64,000 bases of DNA from Insolitispirillum peregrinum (GTDB lineage Bacteria > Pseudomonadota > Alphaproteobacteria > Rhodospirillales > Rhodospirillaceae), in assembly GCF_900156605.1 (NCBI RefSeq), contig NZ_FTOA01000004.1, positions 372,001 through 436,000 of the forward strand. Direction: 5' to 3'. The position numbers were made by a program, and so were the translations under genes. Positions 43,695 through 53,317 of the stretch are shown here, piece by piece. Under the pieces are notes generated by a model. The model did not search any database, had not been told where the DNA came from, and saw only the letters and a list, made by a program, of their open reading frames with translations. Each line of letters starts with the position of its first letter. Positions within the stretch are counted from its first letter, which is position 1.

Positions 43695-46087
43695 AATTCA
43701 CCCTCTCGTGGCTGAAAGACCACCTCGACACCACCGCCTCGGTGGCCGAGATCGGCAAGACGCTGACCATGATCGGGCTGGAGATCGAAGAGATCATCGA
43801 CCCGTCGTCCAAACTGGACGGCTTTGTGGTCGGCCATGTGCTGACCGCTGACAAGCACCCCGACGCCGACAAGCTGAAGCTGTGCACCGTTGACAACGGT
43901 CAGGGCACCCTGCAGATCGTCTGCGGCGCGCCCAATGCCCGCGCCGGTCTGAAGGTGGCGCTCGCCACCCCGGGCTGCGTGATCCCGGTCAGCGGCGACA
44001 AGCTGAAAAAGGGCAAGATTCGCGGTGTGGAAAGTCAGGGCATGATGTGCTCGACCCGTGAACTGTGTCTGGGCGAAGACCACGACGGCATCATCGAACT
44101 GCCGGAAGACACTCCGGTCGGGGTGCCGCTGGCCAGCGTGCTGAACATTGATCCGGTGTTCGACATTTCGGTGACGCCCAACCGCGCCGACTGCCTCGGC
44201 GTGCGCGGAGTCGCCCGTGATCTGGCCGCCGTCGGTCTGGGAACGCTGAAGGCCGACCCGCTGACCGCGCCGCTGGCCGGGACCTTTGCCAGCCCGCGCC
44301 GGGTGCAGATTGCCGACGACACGCTGGCTGCTTGCCCGGTGTTCGTCGGTCGCACCATCCGTGGAGTGAAGAACGGCGACAGCCCGCAGTGGCTGAAGGA
44401 TCGTCTGCTGGCCATCGGCCTGCGTCCGATTTCGGCGCTGGTGGACATCACCAACTATGTCACCATCGGCTGGGGCCGTCCGCTGCACGTGTTCGACGCA
44501 GACACCCTGAACGGTGACCTGCTGGTGCGCTTTGCCCAACCGGGTGAGCAGCTGGTGGCGCTGAACGACAAGACCTATGAGCTGACCGCCGAGATGGTCG
44601 CCGTGGCTGATCAGGGCAAGGCCCACTCGATCGGCGGCGTGATGGGCGGCGTGGAAAGCGGCTGCACCGAAACCACCACCACCGTCTTCCTCGAAGCGGC
44701 GCTGTTCGATCCTCGCCGGATTGCCAGAACCGCCCGTGCGCTGACCCTCGAGTCGGATGCCAAGCACCGCTTCGAGCGTGGCGTTGATCCGCAGTCGCCG
44801 GTGTGGGGTGCCGAGCTGGCCACCCGCCTGATCCTCGACCTGTGCGGCGGCGAAGCCTCGGAACTGGTGATTGCGGGCGACATGCCTGCTGGCAACGGCC
44901 CGATCGACTTCCGCCCGTCGCGGGTCAAGCAGCTGGTCGGGATCGAGGTGGCCACCGCCACCATGATCGCCATGTTTGAACGGCTGGGCTGCTCGGTGCT
45001 GTCCACCAGTGACGACCTGCTGACCGTCCAGCCGCCGAGCTGGCGCGGGGACATCGCCGAAGAACATGATCTGGTCGAGGAAGTCGCCCGCCTGAACGGC
45101 TATGACAACCTGCCGGTCACCCCGCTGCCGCGCCTGTCGATGCCCAAACAGGTGTTAACCGCCCAGCAAAAGACCCTGCGCGTGCTGACCCGTACCCTCG
45201 CCGGTCGTGGCCTGCACGAAACCGTCACCTGGTCGTTCCTGCCGCGTGCGCAGGCCGAACTGTTCGGTGGCGGCCAGCCGGAACTGCTGCTCGCCAACCC
45301 GATCAGCAGCGACCTCGACGCCATGCGTCCGTCGATCCTGCCGAATCTGGCGACCGCCGCCGGGCGCAATGCCGCCCGTGGCTATCCCAACGTCGGCCTG
45401 TTCGAAGTCGGCCCGCAGTTCCATGGCGGCGAACCGGGTGACCAGACGCGGGTGATTGCCGGTCTGCGTGCTGGCAAGACCGGTCCCCGTCACTGGGATG
45501 AACGCCCGCGGGCAGTGGACGTGTTCGACGTCAAGGCCGACGTGCTGGCCCTGCTGAAGGCCGCCGGTGTCAACACCGACAGCCTGCAGATCGTGGCCGA
45601 AGCACCGTCCTACTACCATCCGGGCCGCTCGGGTTCGCTGCGGTTGGGCAAGGTGGTGGTGGCCCAGTTCGGTGACCTGCATCCGGCAGTGCTGAAGGCG
45701 CTGGATGTCAAGGGTCCGATGGTGGCCTTTGAACTGTTCGTTGAACGCCTGCCGACGCCCAAGGCCAAGGCCACCAAGGCGCGCAGCCTGCTGCAAGCCT
45801 CGGCTTTCCAGCCTCTGGAGCGCGACTTCGCCTTTGTGGTGGATACCTCGGTGGCCGCCGACGCGATGGTTCGCGCCGCCAGGGGCGCCGATCGCCAGAT
45901 GATCACCGACGTCAGCGTGTTCGACCTCTATCAGGGTCCGAACATGCCCGACGGCAAAAAGTCGCTGGCGGTGTCGGTCACTCTGCAACCGATGGAAAAG
46001 ACCCTCACCGATGCCGAAATCGAAGAGATTTCCGGCAAGGTGATCGCCGCCATCGAAAAGGCCACCGGCGGCAGCCTGCGCAAGTAA
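43691..46087 (+). CDS. pheT: Phenylalanyl-tRNA synthetase beta subunit
   Basis: A 798-residue subunit. It starts [17 protein letters not shown] and has the EMAP-like tRNA-binding domain ([19 protein letters not shown]), the B3/B4 editing region ([26 protein letters not shown]-type [10 protein letters not shown]), the class II-like core ([12 protein letters not shown]) and the C-terminal ferredoxin-fold anticodon domain ([13 protein letters not shown]). Length normal. ATG overlaps the pheS stop (ATGA). Editing removes misactivated Tyr. It ends the operon, and repeat-rich DNA follows. Confidence 0.98.
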   Translation: MKFTLSWLKDHLDTTASVAEIGKTLTMIGLEIEEIIDPSSKLDGFVVGHVLTADKHPDADKLKLCTVDNGQGTLQIVCGAPNARAGLKVALATPGCVIPVSGDKLKKGKIRGVESQGMMCSTRELCLGEDHDGIIELPEDTPVGVPLASVLNIDPVFDISVTPNRADCLGVRGVARDLAAVGLGTLKADPLTAPLAGTFASPRRVQIADDTLAACPVFVGRTIRGVKNGDSPQWLKDRLLAIGLRPISALVDITNYVTIGWGRPLHVFDADTLNGDLLVRFAQPGEQLVALNDKTYELTAEMVAVADQGKAHSIGGVMGGVESGCTETTTTVFLEAALFDPRRIARTARALTLESDAKHRFERGVDPQSPVWGAELATRLILDLCGGEASELVIAGDMPAGNGPIDFRPSRVKQLVGIEVATATMIAMFERLGCSVLSTSDDLLTVQPPSWRGDIAEEHDLVEEVARLNGYDNLPVTPLPRLSMPKQVLTAQQKTLRVLTRTLAGRGLHETVTWSFLPRAQAELFGGGQPELLLANPISSDLDAMRPSILPNLATAAGRNAARGYPNVGLFEVGPQFHGGEPGDQTRVIAGLRAGKTGPRHWDERPRAVDVFDVKADVLALLKAAGVNTDSLQIVAEAPSYYHPGRSGSLRLGKVVVAQFGDLHPAVLKALDVKGPMVAFELFVERLPTPKAKATKARSLLQASAFQPLERDFAFVVDTSVAADAMVRAARGADRQMITDVSVFDLYQGPNMPDGKKSLAVSVTLQPMEKTLTDAEIEEISGKVIAAIEKATGGSLRK

Positions 46088-46112
46088 GATCAAAAAAGAG
46101 AGCGGACTGCCG

Positions 46113-46149
46113 TCCACACCTACCCGGGGGCCAATGCCCCCGGACCCCC
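46113..46149 (+). repeat. Family A repeat, partial copy 5
   Basis: TCCACACCTACCCGGGGGCC, then AATGCCCCCGGACCCCC: the GGGGCC palindrome half of family A with altered loop. It lies directly after pheT and just before another, reversed copy. Confidence 0.6.
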
Positions 46150-46175
46150 ATTTCTTTTTTCACTATCAAAAGAGT

Positions 46176-46227
46176 GGGATCCGAGACATCAAGGCCCCGG
46201 CGAGGTGTGGAGCAGCGCTCCACATCC
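46176..46227 (-). repeat. Family A repeat, copy 6
   Basis: AAGGCCCCGGCGAGGTGTGG then AGCAGCGCTCCACATCC, reverse orientation. The left half of the GGGGCC palindrome has been replaced (CCGAGACATC), so that stem is broken while the GGAGC stem is intact. Together with copy 5 this gives a head-to-head pair. Confidence 0.7.
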
Positions 46228-46252
46228 TTGTTTCCCTTGTGCCGTAAACACA

Positions 46253-46294
46253 AAAAAAGACCGGGAAGGACATCGTGCCTTCCCGGTCTTTTTT
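46253..46294. terminator. Bidirectional terminator between pheT and the lipoprotein gene
   Basis: AAAAAAGACCGGGAAGG (46253-46269) pairs perfectly with CCTTCCCGGTCTTTTTT (46278-46294), giving T runs on both strands between convergent genes. Confidence 0.92.
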
Positions 46295-46299
46295 GTCAG

Positions 46300-46353
46300 C
46301 CCGTGCAGTCTTACTGCACAACACGCCCCGTGCAGTCTTACTGCACAACGCGC
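46300..46353. repeat. Two-copy 27-base tandem repeat at a stop codon
   Basis: CCCGTGCAGTCTTACTGCAC with its continuation AACACGC is repeated as CCCGTGCAGTCTTACTGCAC plus AACGCGC. The second copy encodes the last codons and stop of the lipoprotein gene; the first is its non-coding echo downstream. Confidence 0.85.
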
Positions 46354-46829
46354 CAAGTGCCGTCCGGCTGCTGGCAGGCCTGCCCATAGGCGGCTTCCTC
46401 GCGGCCATCGATCATCACGGTGGTCTTGTATTCGCGGCAATAACGACCCGAGTCGGTGCGGCCATCCTTGACCGGCGTCACCGTCCCCGAATGACCGGAG
46501 TCCGGGTTGTTCCAGCGGATGGTTTCCCCCACCGGGGCGGCCATCGCATTCTGGTGCGCCCGTTCGGCCTGCATCTGGTCGGCCTTGTCGAGCGACGAGC
46601 CGATTTCCGAACCAAGGAACGCGCCCAGCAGGGTCCCGGCAGCGGTGGCGGCAATCTGGCCGGTCCCCTTGCCGAACTGCGACCCAACCACCGCACCACC
46701 GACGCCACCCAGCACGGTACCGGCGGTCTGCTTGGGGTTGTTCTGCATCTGCTGGCAGGCAGACAGGCTGATGGCGGCGGTCAGGGCGGCGGCAACACCC
46801 GTGATGCGCAAGCTACGGCTAATCATCAT
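46338..46829 (-). CDS. Glycine-zipper surface-antigen-like lipoprotein (RT0821/Lpp0805 type)
   Basis: A 163-residue protein with a lipoprotein signal (lipobox LSAC, Cys near residue 25). A glycine-zipper 2TM region follows: [18 protein letters not shown] and [18 protein letters not shown]. The C-terminal domain has [20 protein letters not shown] and [14 protein letters not shown], the signature of the rickettsial 17-kDa antigen family. Outer-membrane lipoprotein by family. Its stop codon lies inside a 27-base tandem repeat. Convergent with pheT. Confidence 0.88.
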   Translation of the reverse strand: MMISRSLRITGVAAALTAAISLSACQQMQNNPKQTAGTVLGGVGGAVVGSQFGKGTGQIAATAAGTLLGAFLGSEIGSSLDKADQMQAERAHQNAMAAPVGETIRWNNPDSGHSGTVTPVKDGRTDSGRYCREYKTTVMIDGREEAAYGQACQQPDGTWRVVQ

Positions 46830-47041
46830 CTGATCCTCAATGTCTTCACGTCAGGCCCGCAGCGCAGGCGGAGCCGGGAGATATGCGTTTACTCTGGCTG
46901 AAAACTTTGGCTAAAGCATGGCACAGGTGGGGCATCTTGCCCTATGCTCCGTGAGGTGGCCTGATCAATGGCTCCCCCTGCGTTCTGCGCACGGTCGAGC
47001 TGTATCATGCTTTGTCGTAACAGCAACGAACTGAACCAGAC

Positions 47042-47641
47042 ATGAACGATTTTTCAGCGGATGTCGACCCCATTGCCCAGTTCAGCGACTGGCTGGCCGA
47101 GGCTGGCAAAAGCGAACCCAATGATCCGAACGCCGTCTGTCTGGCCACCAGCACCCCTGATGGCTTTCCGTCGGCCCGCATGGTGCTGTTGAAAGGCCAT
47201 GACGAGCACGGTTTCGTGTTCTACACCAACCTTGAAAGCCGCAAGGGCGGTGAACTGGCCGCCAACCCCAAGGCGGCGATGTGCTTTCACTGGAAAAGCC
47301 TGAAGCGGCAAGTGCGGATCGAGGGTCAGATCGAGCCGGTCACCGCCGAGGAAGCGGATGCCTATTACGCCTCGCGCGCCCGGGATTCGCGCATCGGGGC
47401 GTGGGCGTCGCAACAGTCGCGCCCGCTGCAAAGCCGGTTCGAGCTGGAAAGCCGCATCGCCGAATATGTCGCCAAATTCGGTCTGGGCCGCATTCCACGC
47501 CCGCCGTTCTGGTCGGGGTTCCGTCTGGTGCCGGTTCGTATTGAATTCTGGCGGGATCGCCCCTTCCGCCTGCATGACCGGATGATCTATAAGAGGAACC
47601 TGAAGGACGAGCCGTGGACCACGGAACGTCTGTACCCATAA
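47042..47641 (+). CDS. pdxH: Pyridoxamine/pyridoxine 5'-phosphate oxidase
   Basis: A 199-residue FMN enzyme that makes pyridoxal phosphate. Motifs: [20 protein letters not shown] (FMN and substrate binding), [14 protein letters not shown], and the C-terminal signature [16 protein letters not shown] with the end [10 protein letters not shown]. Length normal. The CDF transporter begins 25 bases after its stop in the same direction, so the two are probably cotranscribed. Confidence 0.96.
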   Translation: MNDFSADVDPIAQFSDWLAEAGKSEPNDPNAVCLATSTPDGFPSARMVLLKGHDEHGFVFYTNLESRKGGELAANPKAAMCFHWKSLKRQVRIEGQIEPVTAEEADAYYASRARDSRIGAWASQQSRPLQSRFELESRIAEYVAKFGLGRIPRPPFWSGFRLVPVRIEFWRDRPFRLHDRMIYKRNLKDEPWTTERLYP

Positions 47642-47666
47642 CACCGCCGTAAAGGACAGCCGCACC

Positions 47667-48599
47667 GTGAGCACCCCCCAGCCCAACGCCCACTTGCTCC
47701 GCTGGGCAACCTATGCCGCCACCGCCACCGCGCTGGTTCTGGTGCTGGTGAAGGTTGCGGCGTGGCTGCTGACCGACTCGGTGGCGCTGCTGTCCAGCAC
47801 GGTGGACAGCCTGCTGGACTGTGGTGCCTCGCTGGTCAACCTGCTGGCGGTGCGCCAGTCCCTGCAACCGGCTGATGACGATCACCGCTTTGGTCATGGC
47901 AAGGCCGAGCCCTTGGCCGGGATGGCGCAGGCGGCGTTTGTCGCCGGGTCGGGGGGGCTGTTGCTGGTGCAGGCGGTTGGCCGTCTGACATCACCGGTCG
48001 AAGTGCGGCAAGGGGCGGTCGGCATCGCGGTGATGGTGTTTGCCATCATCGCCACGCTGGCGCTGGTCAGCTTTCAGAAATACGTCATCCGCCGCACCAC
48101 CTCGGTGGCGATTGCCGCCGACAGCCTGCACTACACCGGCGATGTGCTGATCAATGGCAGCGTGATCGTCTCGATCCTGCTGACCATCTCTCTGGGCTGG
48201 ACGTGGGCCGACCCGCTGTTTGCCATCGGGATTGCCGGTTTCCTGATGTTCAACGCCTGGACCATTGCCCGCGACAGCTTTGACCTGCTGATGGACCGCG
48301 AGCTTCCTGCCGAAGACCGCGAGCAGATTGTCGCGCTGGCGCTGGCGATTCCGGGGGTGATGAACGTCCACGACCTGCGCACCCGCTCGTCCGGCCCGCA
48401 ACAGTTCATCCAGTTACACCTGACGATGGACGGCCAGCTACCGCTGATCAAGGCCCATGCCATCGGCGATCAGGTCGAAGAGGCCATCCGCGCGGCCTTT
48501 CCGCAGGCCGAGGTGATCATCCACCATGACCCGTCAGGGCTGGTTGAACCGGCAGCACATGAGGTTTTCCCAGCCCCATCGCCATCATCGCCGCCGTAA
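47667..48599 (+). CDS. Cation diffusion facilitator family metal transporter (FieF-like)
   Basis: A 310-residue inner-membrane protein with six predicted helices and a C-terminal cytoplasmic domain. Metal-site motifs: SSTVDSLLDCGASLVNL in helix 2, DHRFGHGKAEPLAGMAQ between helices, and AADSLHYTGDVLINGSV with the H-x-x-x-D site in helix 5. The D/D and H/D pattern fits zinc or iron export like FieF. Start GTG 47667 with AAAGGA upstream. Its last 83 bases overlap the 3' end of murI on the other strand. Confidence 0.92.
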   Translation: MSTPQPNAHLLRWATYAATATALVLVLVKVAAWLLTDSVALLSSTVDSLLDCGASLVNLLAVRQSLQPADDDHRFGHGKAEPLAGMAQAAFVAGSGGLLLVQAVGRLTSPVEVRQGAVGIAVMVFAIIATLALVSFQKYVIRRTTSVAIAADSLHYTGDVLINGSVIVSILLTISLGWTWADPLFAIGIAGFLMFNAWTIARDSFDLLMDRELPAEDREQIVALALAIPGVMNVHDLRTRSSGPQQFIQLHLTMDGQLPLIKAHAIGDQVEEAIRAAFPQAEVIIHHDPSGLVEPAAHEVFPAPSPSSPP

Positions 48600-49350
48600 A
48601 CCCCACCGAGGCGGCGGTATTCCAGCTATGCGAGCCACCCTGTTCCGGGCGGGTCAGGCTGTCTGCGGGCAACACCCGCAGCACCTGCCGCGCCACCGCC
48701 TCGCCCGAGTCGAGCCAGGTGACCGGCCACGGTGCCGCCTCACTCAGCCAATGGCGGACCAGCGGGTAATGGGTACAGCCCAACACCACCGTATCCAGAC
48801 GATGGTCGGTAAACAGCGGCGCAATTTCGGCCTCGACCGCCGGACGCAAATCGGCGGCCTGCTGTACTCCGCCACGCGCCACCACCTGTTCGGCCAGATC
48901 AGCCAGCTTTTGCGCACCGTGGCGCACCACCACGCAGTCAGCGGCAAACTGCCGGATCAACTGATCGCTATAGGCCCGCCGGACGGTTCCCGGCGTTGCC
49001 AACAAGCCGATTACCCGGCTTTTGCTCAACGATGCCGCCGGTTTGATCGCAGGCACCACCCCGACAAACGGCATCTGCGGATGGTCGGCGCGCACAGCGG
49101 CCAGCGCCGCCGTGCTGGCAGTGTTGCAGGCAATCACCACCACGTCGGGGCGATCCGTTTCATGACGCAACAGGGCATGGATCACCGCCCGCACCCGCGC
49201 CTCGATTTCGGCTTCCGAGCGCGGGCCGTAGGGGAAAAAGGCCCCGTCGGCGCAATAGCTGTAGCGCGTCGCCGGGGGCAGCGCGTCACGGATGGCGGCC
49301 AGAACCGACACGCCACCCAACCCGGAATCAAACACAGCAACCCGTGCCAT
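48517..49350 (-). CDS. murI: Glutamate racemase
   Basis: A 277-residue enzyme that supplies D-glutamate for peptidoglycan. The two catalytic Cys are in VIACNTASTAAL and VLGCTHYPLVRH, and the start VAVFDSGLGGVSVLAAI is typical, as is ADGAFFPYGPRSE. The C-terminal ~28 residues overlap the convergent transporter gene by 83 bases; the racemase fold is complete before that, so the tail may be an extension caused by loss of an earlier stop. Start ATG 49350. Confidence 0.94.
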   Translation of the reverse strand: MARVAVFDSGLGGVSVLAAIRDALPPATRYSYCADGAFFPYGPRSEAEIEARVRAVIHALLRHETDRPDVVVIACNTASTAALAAVRADHPQMPFVGVVPAIKPAASLSKSRVIGLLATPGTVRRAYSDQLIRQFAADCVVVRHGAQKLADLAEQVVARGGVQQAADLRPAVEAEIAPLFTDHRLDTVVLGCTHYPLVRHWLSEAAPWPVTWLDSGEAVARQVLRVLPADSLTRPEQGGSHSWNTAASVGFTAAMMAMGLGKPHVLPVQPALTGHGG

Positions 49351-49395
49351 TGCCTACCGCTCGCTGCCCCCCGTTCGCTATCCCACCGTCAGGGA

Positions 49396-50274
49396 TTATT
49401 TCCCAACCGCCCGGTCATAGGCGGCGATCACCTGCTGGCAGACGGCACCGGGGGTAAAGTGCCAGTCGCCAATCTGGCGCACCGGAGTAACTTCGGCAGC
49501 AGTTCCGGTCAAGAAGACTTCGCTTGCCCGCGCGAACTCGCTGGGGTCAATGGCGCGTTCGGTGACACTCAGCCCCATTTCGCGCGCCAGCTCGATCACC
49601 GTCTGGCGGGTGATGCCGTCCAGAAAGCACTCCGGCGTCGGAGTGTGCAGCGCGCCGTCGATCACCAGAAAGATATTGGCCGCCGACGCCTCGGCTACCT
49701 GCCCGCGATGGTCCAGCATCAGCGCGTCGTCCCAGCCTTCGTCTTCGGCGGCATGCTTGGACAGGGTGCTGATCATGTACAGCCCGGCGGCCTTCGACTG
49801 GGTGGGGGCGGTCTCCGGGGCCGGACGATGCCACTTGCTGACCGTCAGCCGCAACCCGGCCATGCGGGCATCGGCATCGAAATAGGACGGCCAGGCCCAG
49901 CAGGCAATCGCCACATGGATACGGTTGTGGCGTGCCGACACCCCCATCATCTCCGACCCGCGCCAGGCGACCGGCCGGACATAGCCATCGCGCACGCCAT
50001 TGGCCTGCAACACCGCGTCGGTGGCCTGATCGAGCGTTGCCCGGTCATAGGGCAAGGCAAAGCCCAACAGCCCGGCCGAGCGGATCAGGCGCTGGCTGTG
50101 CTCGGCCAGCTTGAATACCTGCCCGTTATAGGCCCGCTCGCCCTCGAACACCGACGAGGCATAATGCAGCCCGTGGGTCAGGACATGGACTTTGGCCTCC
50201 CGCCACGGCAGCATCTGCCCGTCCATCCAGATAAAGCCGTCGCGGTCATCAAAGGGGATCAAGCTCATAGCCAT
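49396..50274 (-). CDS. ilvE: Branched-chain amino acid aminotransferase
   Basis: A 292-residue fold-type IV PLP enzyme that moves amino groups between glutamate and the 2-keto acids of Val, Leu and Ile. It has the N-terminal THGLHYASSVFEGERAY, the PLP Lys in TQSKAAGLYMIST, the late motif VAEASAANIFLVIDG and GITRQTVIELAREMG. ATG 50274 is given; ATG 50268 has better spacing to AGAG and may be the true start. It lies divergent from the marR-type gene. Confidence 0.95.
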   Translation of the reverse strand: MAMSLIPFDDRDGFIWMDGQMLPWREAKVHVLTHGLHYASSVFEGERAYNGQVFKLAEHSQRLIRSAGLLGFALPYDRATLDQATDAVLQANGVRDGYVRPVAWRGSEMMGVSARHNRIHVAIACWAWPSYFDADARMAGLRLTVSKWHRPAPETAPTQSKAAGLYMISTLSKHAAEDEGWDDALMLDHRGQVAEASAANIFLVIDGALHTPTPECFLDGITRQTVIELAREMGLSVTERAIDPSEFARASEVFLTGTAAEVTPVRQIGDWHFTPGAVCQQVIAAYDRAVGK

Positions 50275-50538
50275 CTCTTTCTTTCCGGCCCCTGTCGGAC
50301 TACTGTGGCGGAGGCAGTCCCGCAGCGATCACCGCCCGTTTCCAGCCCGATACAGGCAAGGGGAAGGCGGTCACCGCCCACAGGGTCACTGCAGGGGTGT
50401 TTTGATACAAACGGAGGGTTCTCGGCGATTTTGCGCAACTAAGTTTCGCCAATTCTCCATTATCGGTAACATTGTGCAGCGATATATGTCAATATTGCTG
50501 TCCTATCCAGACCCACATGGCAGGCTTGTTCAGAACTC

Positions 50539-51066
50539 ATGAGTGATATCAAAGCAGGGGCGCACCAGCTTTTTCTGCGCGACGAAGAACTCCGCAAGGG
50601 CATGGAGTTGCTCTTTTTCGCCTACCGCGACTTCACCGCCGAGGCCGATGCCATGCTGGCGCGGCACGGCTTCGGGCGCGCCCATCACCGGGTGATCTAT
50701 TTCGTCGGACGCTATCAAAGCATCCCCGTTTCCGATCTGCTGCGCATTCTGGGCATCACCAAGCAAAGCCTGTCCCGCGTGCTCAGCCAACTGGTGCGCG
50801 AGGGCTTCATCACCCAGAAGGCCGGAACCCGCGACCGCCGCCAGCGCCTGCTGGAGCTGACCGAAAAGGGGCAGGATCTCGAACGCCAGCTCAGCGAACG
50901 CCAGCGCCGCCGCATCGCCCGCGCCTACCGCGAAGCCGGAGCCGAAGCGGTGGACGGTTTCCGCAAGGTGCTGGCCGGGATGATCGATGAACCCGACCGC
51001 GCCCGCTTTGTCGGCGATCTGGGGGTTGACCCCACCCTGCCCCGTCCGCGCCGCTCCACCCCTTAA
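50539..51066 (+). CDS. MarR family transcriptional regulator
   Basis: A 175-residue winged-helix DNA-binding protein. The HTH and wing are in IPVSDLLRILGITKQSLSRV and LVREGFITQKAGTRDRRQRL, with dimerising helices at both ends (FFAYRDFTAEADAML and the C-terminal Arg-rich helix). It is followed 20 bases on by an OmpR-type regulator and then a kinase. The MarR-OmpR pair resembles petP-petR of Rhodobacter, but the target genes are unknown here. An effector ligand cannot be inferred. Confidence 0.93.
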   Translation: MSDIKAGAHQLFLRDEELRKGMELLFFAYRDFTAEADAMLARHGFGRAHHRVIYFVGRYQSIPVSDLLRILGITKQSLSRVLSQLVREGFITQKAGTRDRRQRLLELTEKGQDLERQLSERQRRRIARAYREAGAEAVDGFRKVLAGMIDEPDRARFVGDLGVDPTLPRPRRSTP

Positions 51067-51086
51067 GACCTGCCCCGAGGCCCGTC

Positions 51087-51800
51087 ATGTCCGCTGTCCT
51101 GCCCGAAGAGCAACCGCACATTCTGGTGGTCGATGATGACCGCCGCCTGCGCGACCTGCTGCGCCGCTTTCTCAGCGAAAACGGCTTTACCGTCAGCACC
51201 GCCGCCGATGCCGCCGAGGCGCGCGCCCATCTGGCCGGGATGTGCTTTGACGCGCTGGTGGTGGACGTGATGATGCCGGGGGAAAGCGGGCTGGAGCTGA
51301 CCCGCAGCCTGCGCGACAGCAACGGCCCGCCAGTGTTGATGCTGACCGCCCACGGGGATCCGCAGGACCGTATTGCCGGACTGGAAAGCGGTGCCGATGA
51401 CTATCTGGCCAAACCGTTCGAGCCGCGCGAACTGGTGCTGCGCCTGCGCTCCATCCTGCGCCGTCTGGCCACGCCAGCCCCGGCTCTGGCTGCTCTGGCG
51501 GTCGGCAGTGTCCGCATGGGCAGCAGCCTGTTCGACCTCGGTCGACAGGAACTGCGCACCAATGGCGAGCCGGTCTATCTGACCACCGCCGAAGCCCAGT
51601 TGTTGATGGTGCTGGCCAGCAACGCCGGACAGCCCTTCACCCGCGAGGATCTGGCCGATGCCACCGGCATGACCGGCAACCCGCGCACGGTGGACGTGCA
51701 GGTCACCCGCCTGCGCAAAAAGCTGGAAGACGACCCCCGGCAACCGCGCTACCTGCAAACGGTGCGTGGCACCGGCTATGTCCTGCGTCCGGGGGGCTGA
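51087..51800 (+). CDS. OmpR/PhoB-type response regulator
   Basis: A 237-residue regulator. The receiver domain shows ILVVDDDRRLRDLL (acidic pocket), ALVVDVMMPGESGLEL (phosphorylated Asp), VLMLTAHG (Thr) and LAKPFEPREL (Lys). The C-terminal winged helix has LTTAEAQLLMVLASN and RTVDVQVTRLRKKLEDDPRQ, and ends with VRGTGYVLRPGG. It lies between the MarR gene and the kinase with gaps of 20 and 6 bases, so the three form one operon, and the kinase is its likely partner. Confidence 0.95.
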   Translation: MSAVLPEEQPHILVVDDDRRLRDLLRRFLSENGFTVSTAADAAEARAHLAGMCFDALVVDVMMPGESGLELTRSLRDSNGPPVLMLTAHGDPQDRIAGLESGADDYLAKPFEPRELVLRLRSILRRLATPAPALAALAVGSVRMGSSLFDLGRQELRTNGEPVYLTTAEAQLLMVLASNAGQPFTREDLADATGMTGNPRTVDVQVTRLRKKLEDDPRQPRYLQTVRGTGYVLRPGG

Positions 51801-51806
51801 ACGCTC

Positions 51807-53201
51807 ATGCGGCTGTTCGGAACACCCACCTCGCTCAAACGGATGGTGCCTCGGGGGTTGCTGGGGCGGTCGCTGCTGATTCTGGTGGTCCCGCTGGTGG
51901 TGTTGCAGGTCGTAACCTCGGTGGTGTTCTACGAACGGCACTGGGACACGGTGATGCGCCGTCTGGCCAGCGGTCTGGCCGGAGATATCGCCGCCACCCT
52001 CAGCCTGTTGCACCGTTACCCGGACCCCGACGGGCAAGCGTGGGTGACGGACTTTGCGCAGGAGCATTTCGAGCTGCAACTGGACTTCAAGGCCGGGGAA
52101 GTCCTGCCCAATGACGAGCATTTCCGCGATGCCCTGTCCGAAGAGCTGAACGACAGCCAGAACGAAAACATGGAAGATGTCCTTGCCCAAAGCCTCAGTG
52201 AGCGACTTCATCGCCCGGTGATGGTCGATATGGCGATTTTTGCCCGCGACATCGACATCTATGTCCAGCGCTCTGACGGCATTCTGCACATCACCGCCCC
52301 GCGCAAGCGGCTGTTCAGCTCGACCACCTATATTTTCGTGCTGTGGATGGCCGGAACGGCGATGCTGCTGTTCGGCATTGCCACCATCTTCATGTCCAAT
52401 CAGGTGCGCTCCATCCGCCGTCTGGCGGTATCAGCCGATGGCTTTGGCAAGGGGCGCGACCTGCCGCCGATCAAGGTCGAAGGCGCCCGCGAAGTGCGGC
52501 AGGCGGCACAAGCCTTCAACCTGATGCGGGAACGCATCCAGCGGCAGGTGGCCCAGCGCACGGAAATGCTGGCCGGGGTCAGTCACGACCTGCGCACACC
52601 GCTGACCCGGATGAAACTGCAACTGGCAATGATGGGCGACTCGCCCGATGCCTGCGACCTCAGCGAAGACGTGGCGGAAATGGAGCGGATGGTGGAAGGC
52701 TATCTGGCCTTTGCCCGTGGCGAAGGTACCGAAAGCGCCAGCGATGTCGATCTGGTCGAAGTGCTGGAAACCGTCGTTGCCCGCTTTCAGCGCGATGAGC
52801 GCTGCGCGGTCGAGCTGATCGGCCTGTACACCGCCAGCGGCGAGCGGCGACAGGCCCCGACCACCGTGCGGCGCGACAGCATCGAACGCTGCCTCAGCAA
52901 CCTGATCGGCAACGCCTGCCGCTATGGTCAGCGGGTGCGGGTGCACTACATCGCGCAAGAGGACGAAGAAAGCTGCTCCATCGTCGTCGAGGACAACGGT
53001 CCGGGCATTCCCCCCGTCCTGCGCGAAGACGTGTTCCGGCCTTTTTTCCGCGCCGACAGCTCGCGCAATTCCCAGACCGGCGGCACCGGCCTGGGCCTGA
53101 CCATCGCCCGCGATGCCGCCCGTGTCCACGGCGGCGACATCCTGCTGGACGACAGTCAGGAAATGGGCGGCCTGCGCGTTACGCTGCACCTGCCCCTTTA
53201 G
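51807..53201 (+). CDS. EnvZ-type sensor histidine kinase
   Basis: A 464-residue membrane kinase. TM1 is about residues 15-40 (LGRSLLILVVPLVVLQVVTS), a periplasmic domain of ~130 residues follows, then TM2 (FVLWMAGTAMLLFGIATIFM) and a HAMP domain. The phospho-acceptor His is in AGVSHDLRTPLTRMK; the ATPase has LIGNACRYGQRVRV (N box), VEDNGPGIPPV (G1) and TGGTGLGLTIARDAA (G2). The signal is unknown. Six bases after the response regulator, it is its probable cognate kinase. Confidence 0.95.
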   Translation: MRLFGTPTSLKRMVPRGLLGRSLLILVVPLVVLQVVTSVVFYERHWDTVMRRLASGLAGDIAATLSLLHRYPDPDGQAWVTDFAQEHFELQLDFKAGEVLPNDEHFRDALSEELNDSQNENMEDVLAQSLSERLHRPVMVDMAIFARDIDIYVQRSDGILHITAPRKRLFSSTTYIFVLWMAGTAMLLFGIATIFMSNQVRSIRRLAVSADGFGKGRDLPPIKVEGAREVRQAAQAFNLMRERIQRQVAQRTEMLAGVSHDLRTPLTRMKLQLAMMGDSPDACDLSEDVAEMERMVEGYLAFARGEGTESASDVDLVEVLETVVARFQRDERCAVELIGLYTASGERRQAPTTVRRDSIERCLSNLIGNACRYGQRVRVHYIAQEDEESCSIVVEDNGPGIPPVLREDVFRPFFRADSSRNSQTGGTGLGLTIARDAARVHGGDILLDDSQEMGGLRVTLHLPL

Positions 53202-53304
53202 AGCAAATCCCGAGCAGATGACTCCATCTGCGACGACGTATTTGCTGGAAATACAATATATTAGAGCATTTGAAGTGATCCAGAGAGAACGGAAAATGCT
53301 CTAG
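53201..53304. repeat. Two AGAGC-type palindromic repeats after the kinase gene
   Basis: First unit 53201-53248: GAGCAAAT with ATTTGCT around an inner GCAGATG/CATCTGC stem. Second unit 53262-53304: TAGAGCATTT with AAAATGCTCTA. The units resemble palindromes frequent between genes in alphaproteobacteria and separate the kinase from the convergent upp gene. Confidence 0.7.
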
Positions 53305-53317
53305 GAACAAACAGCCC

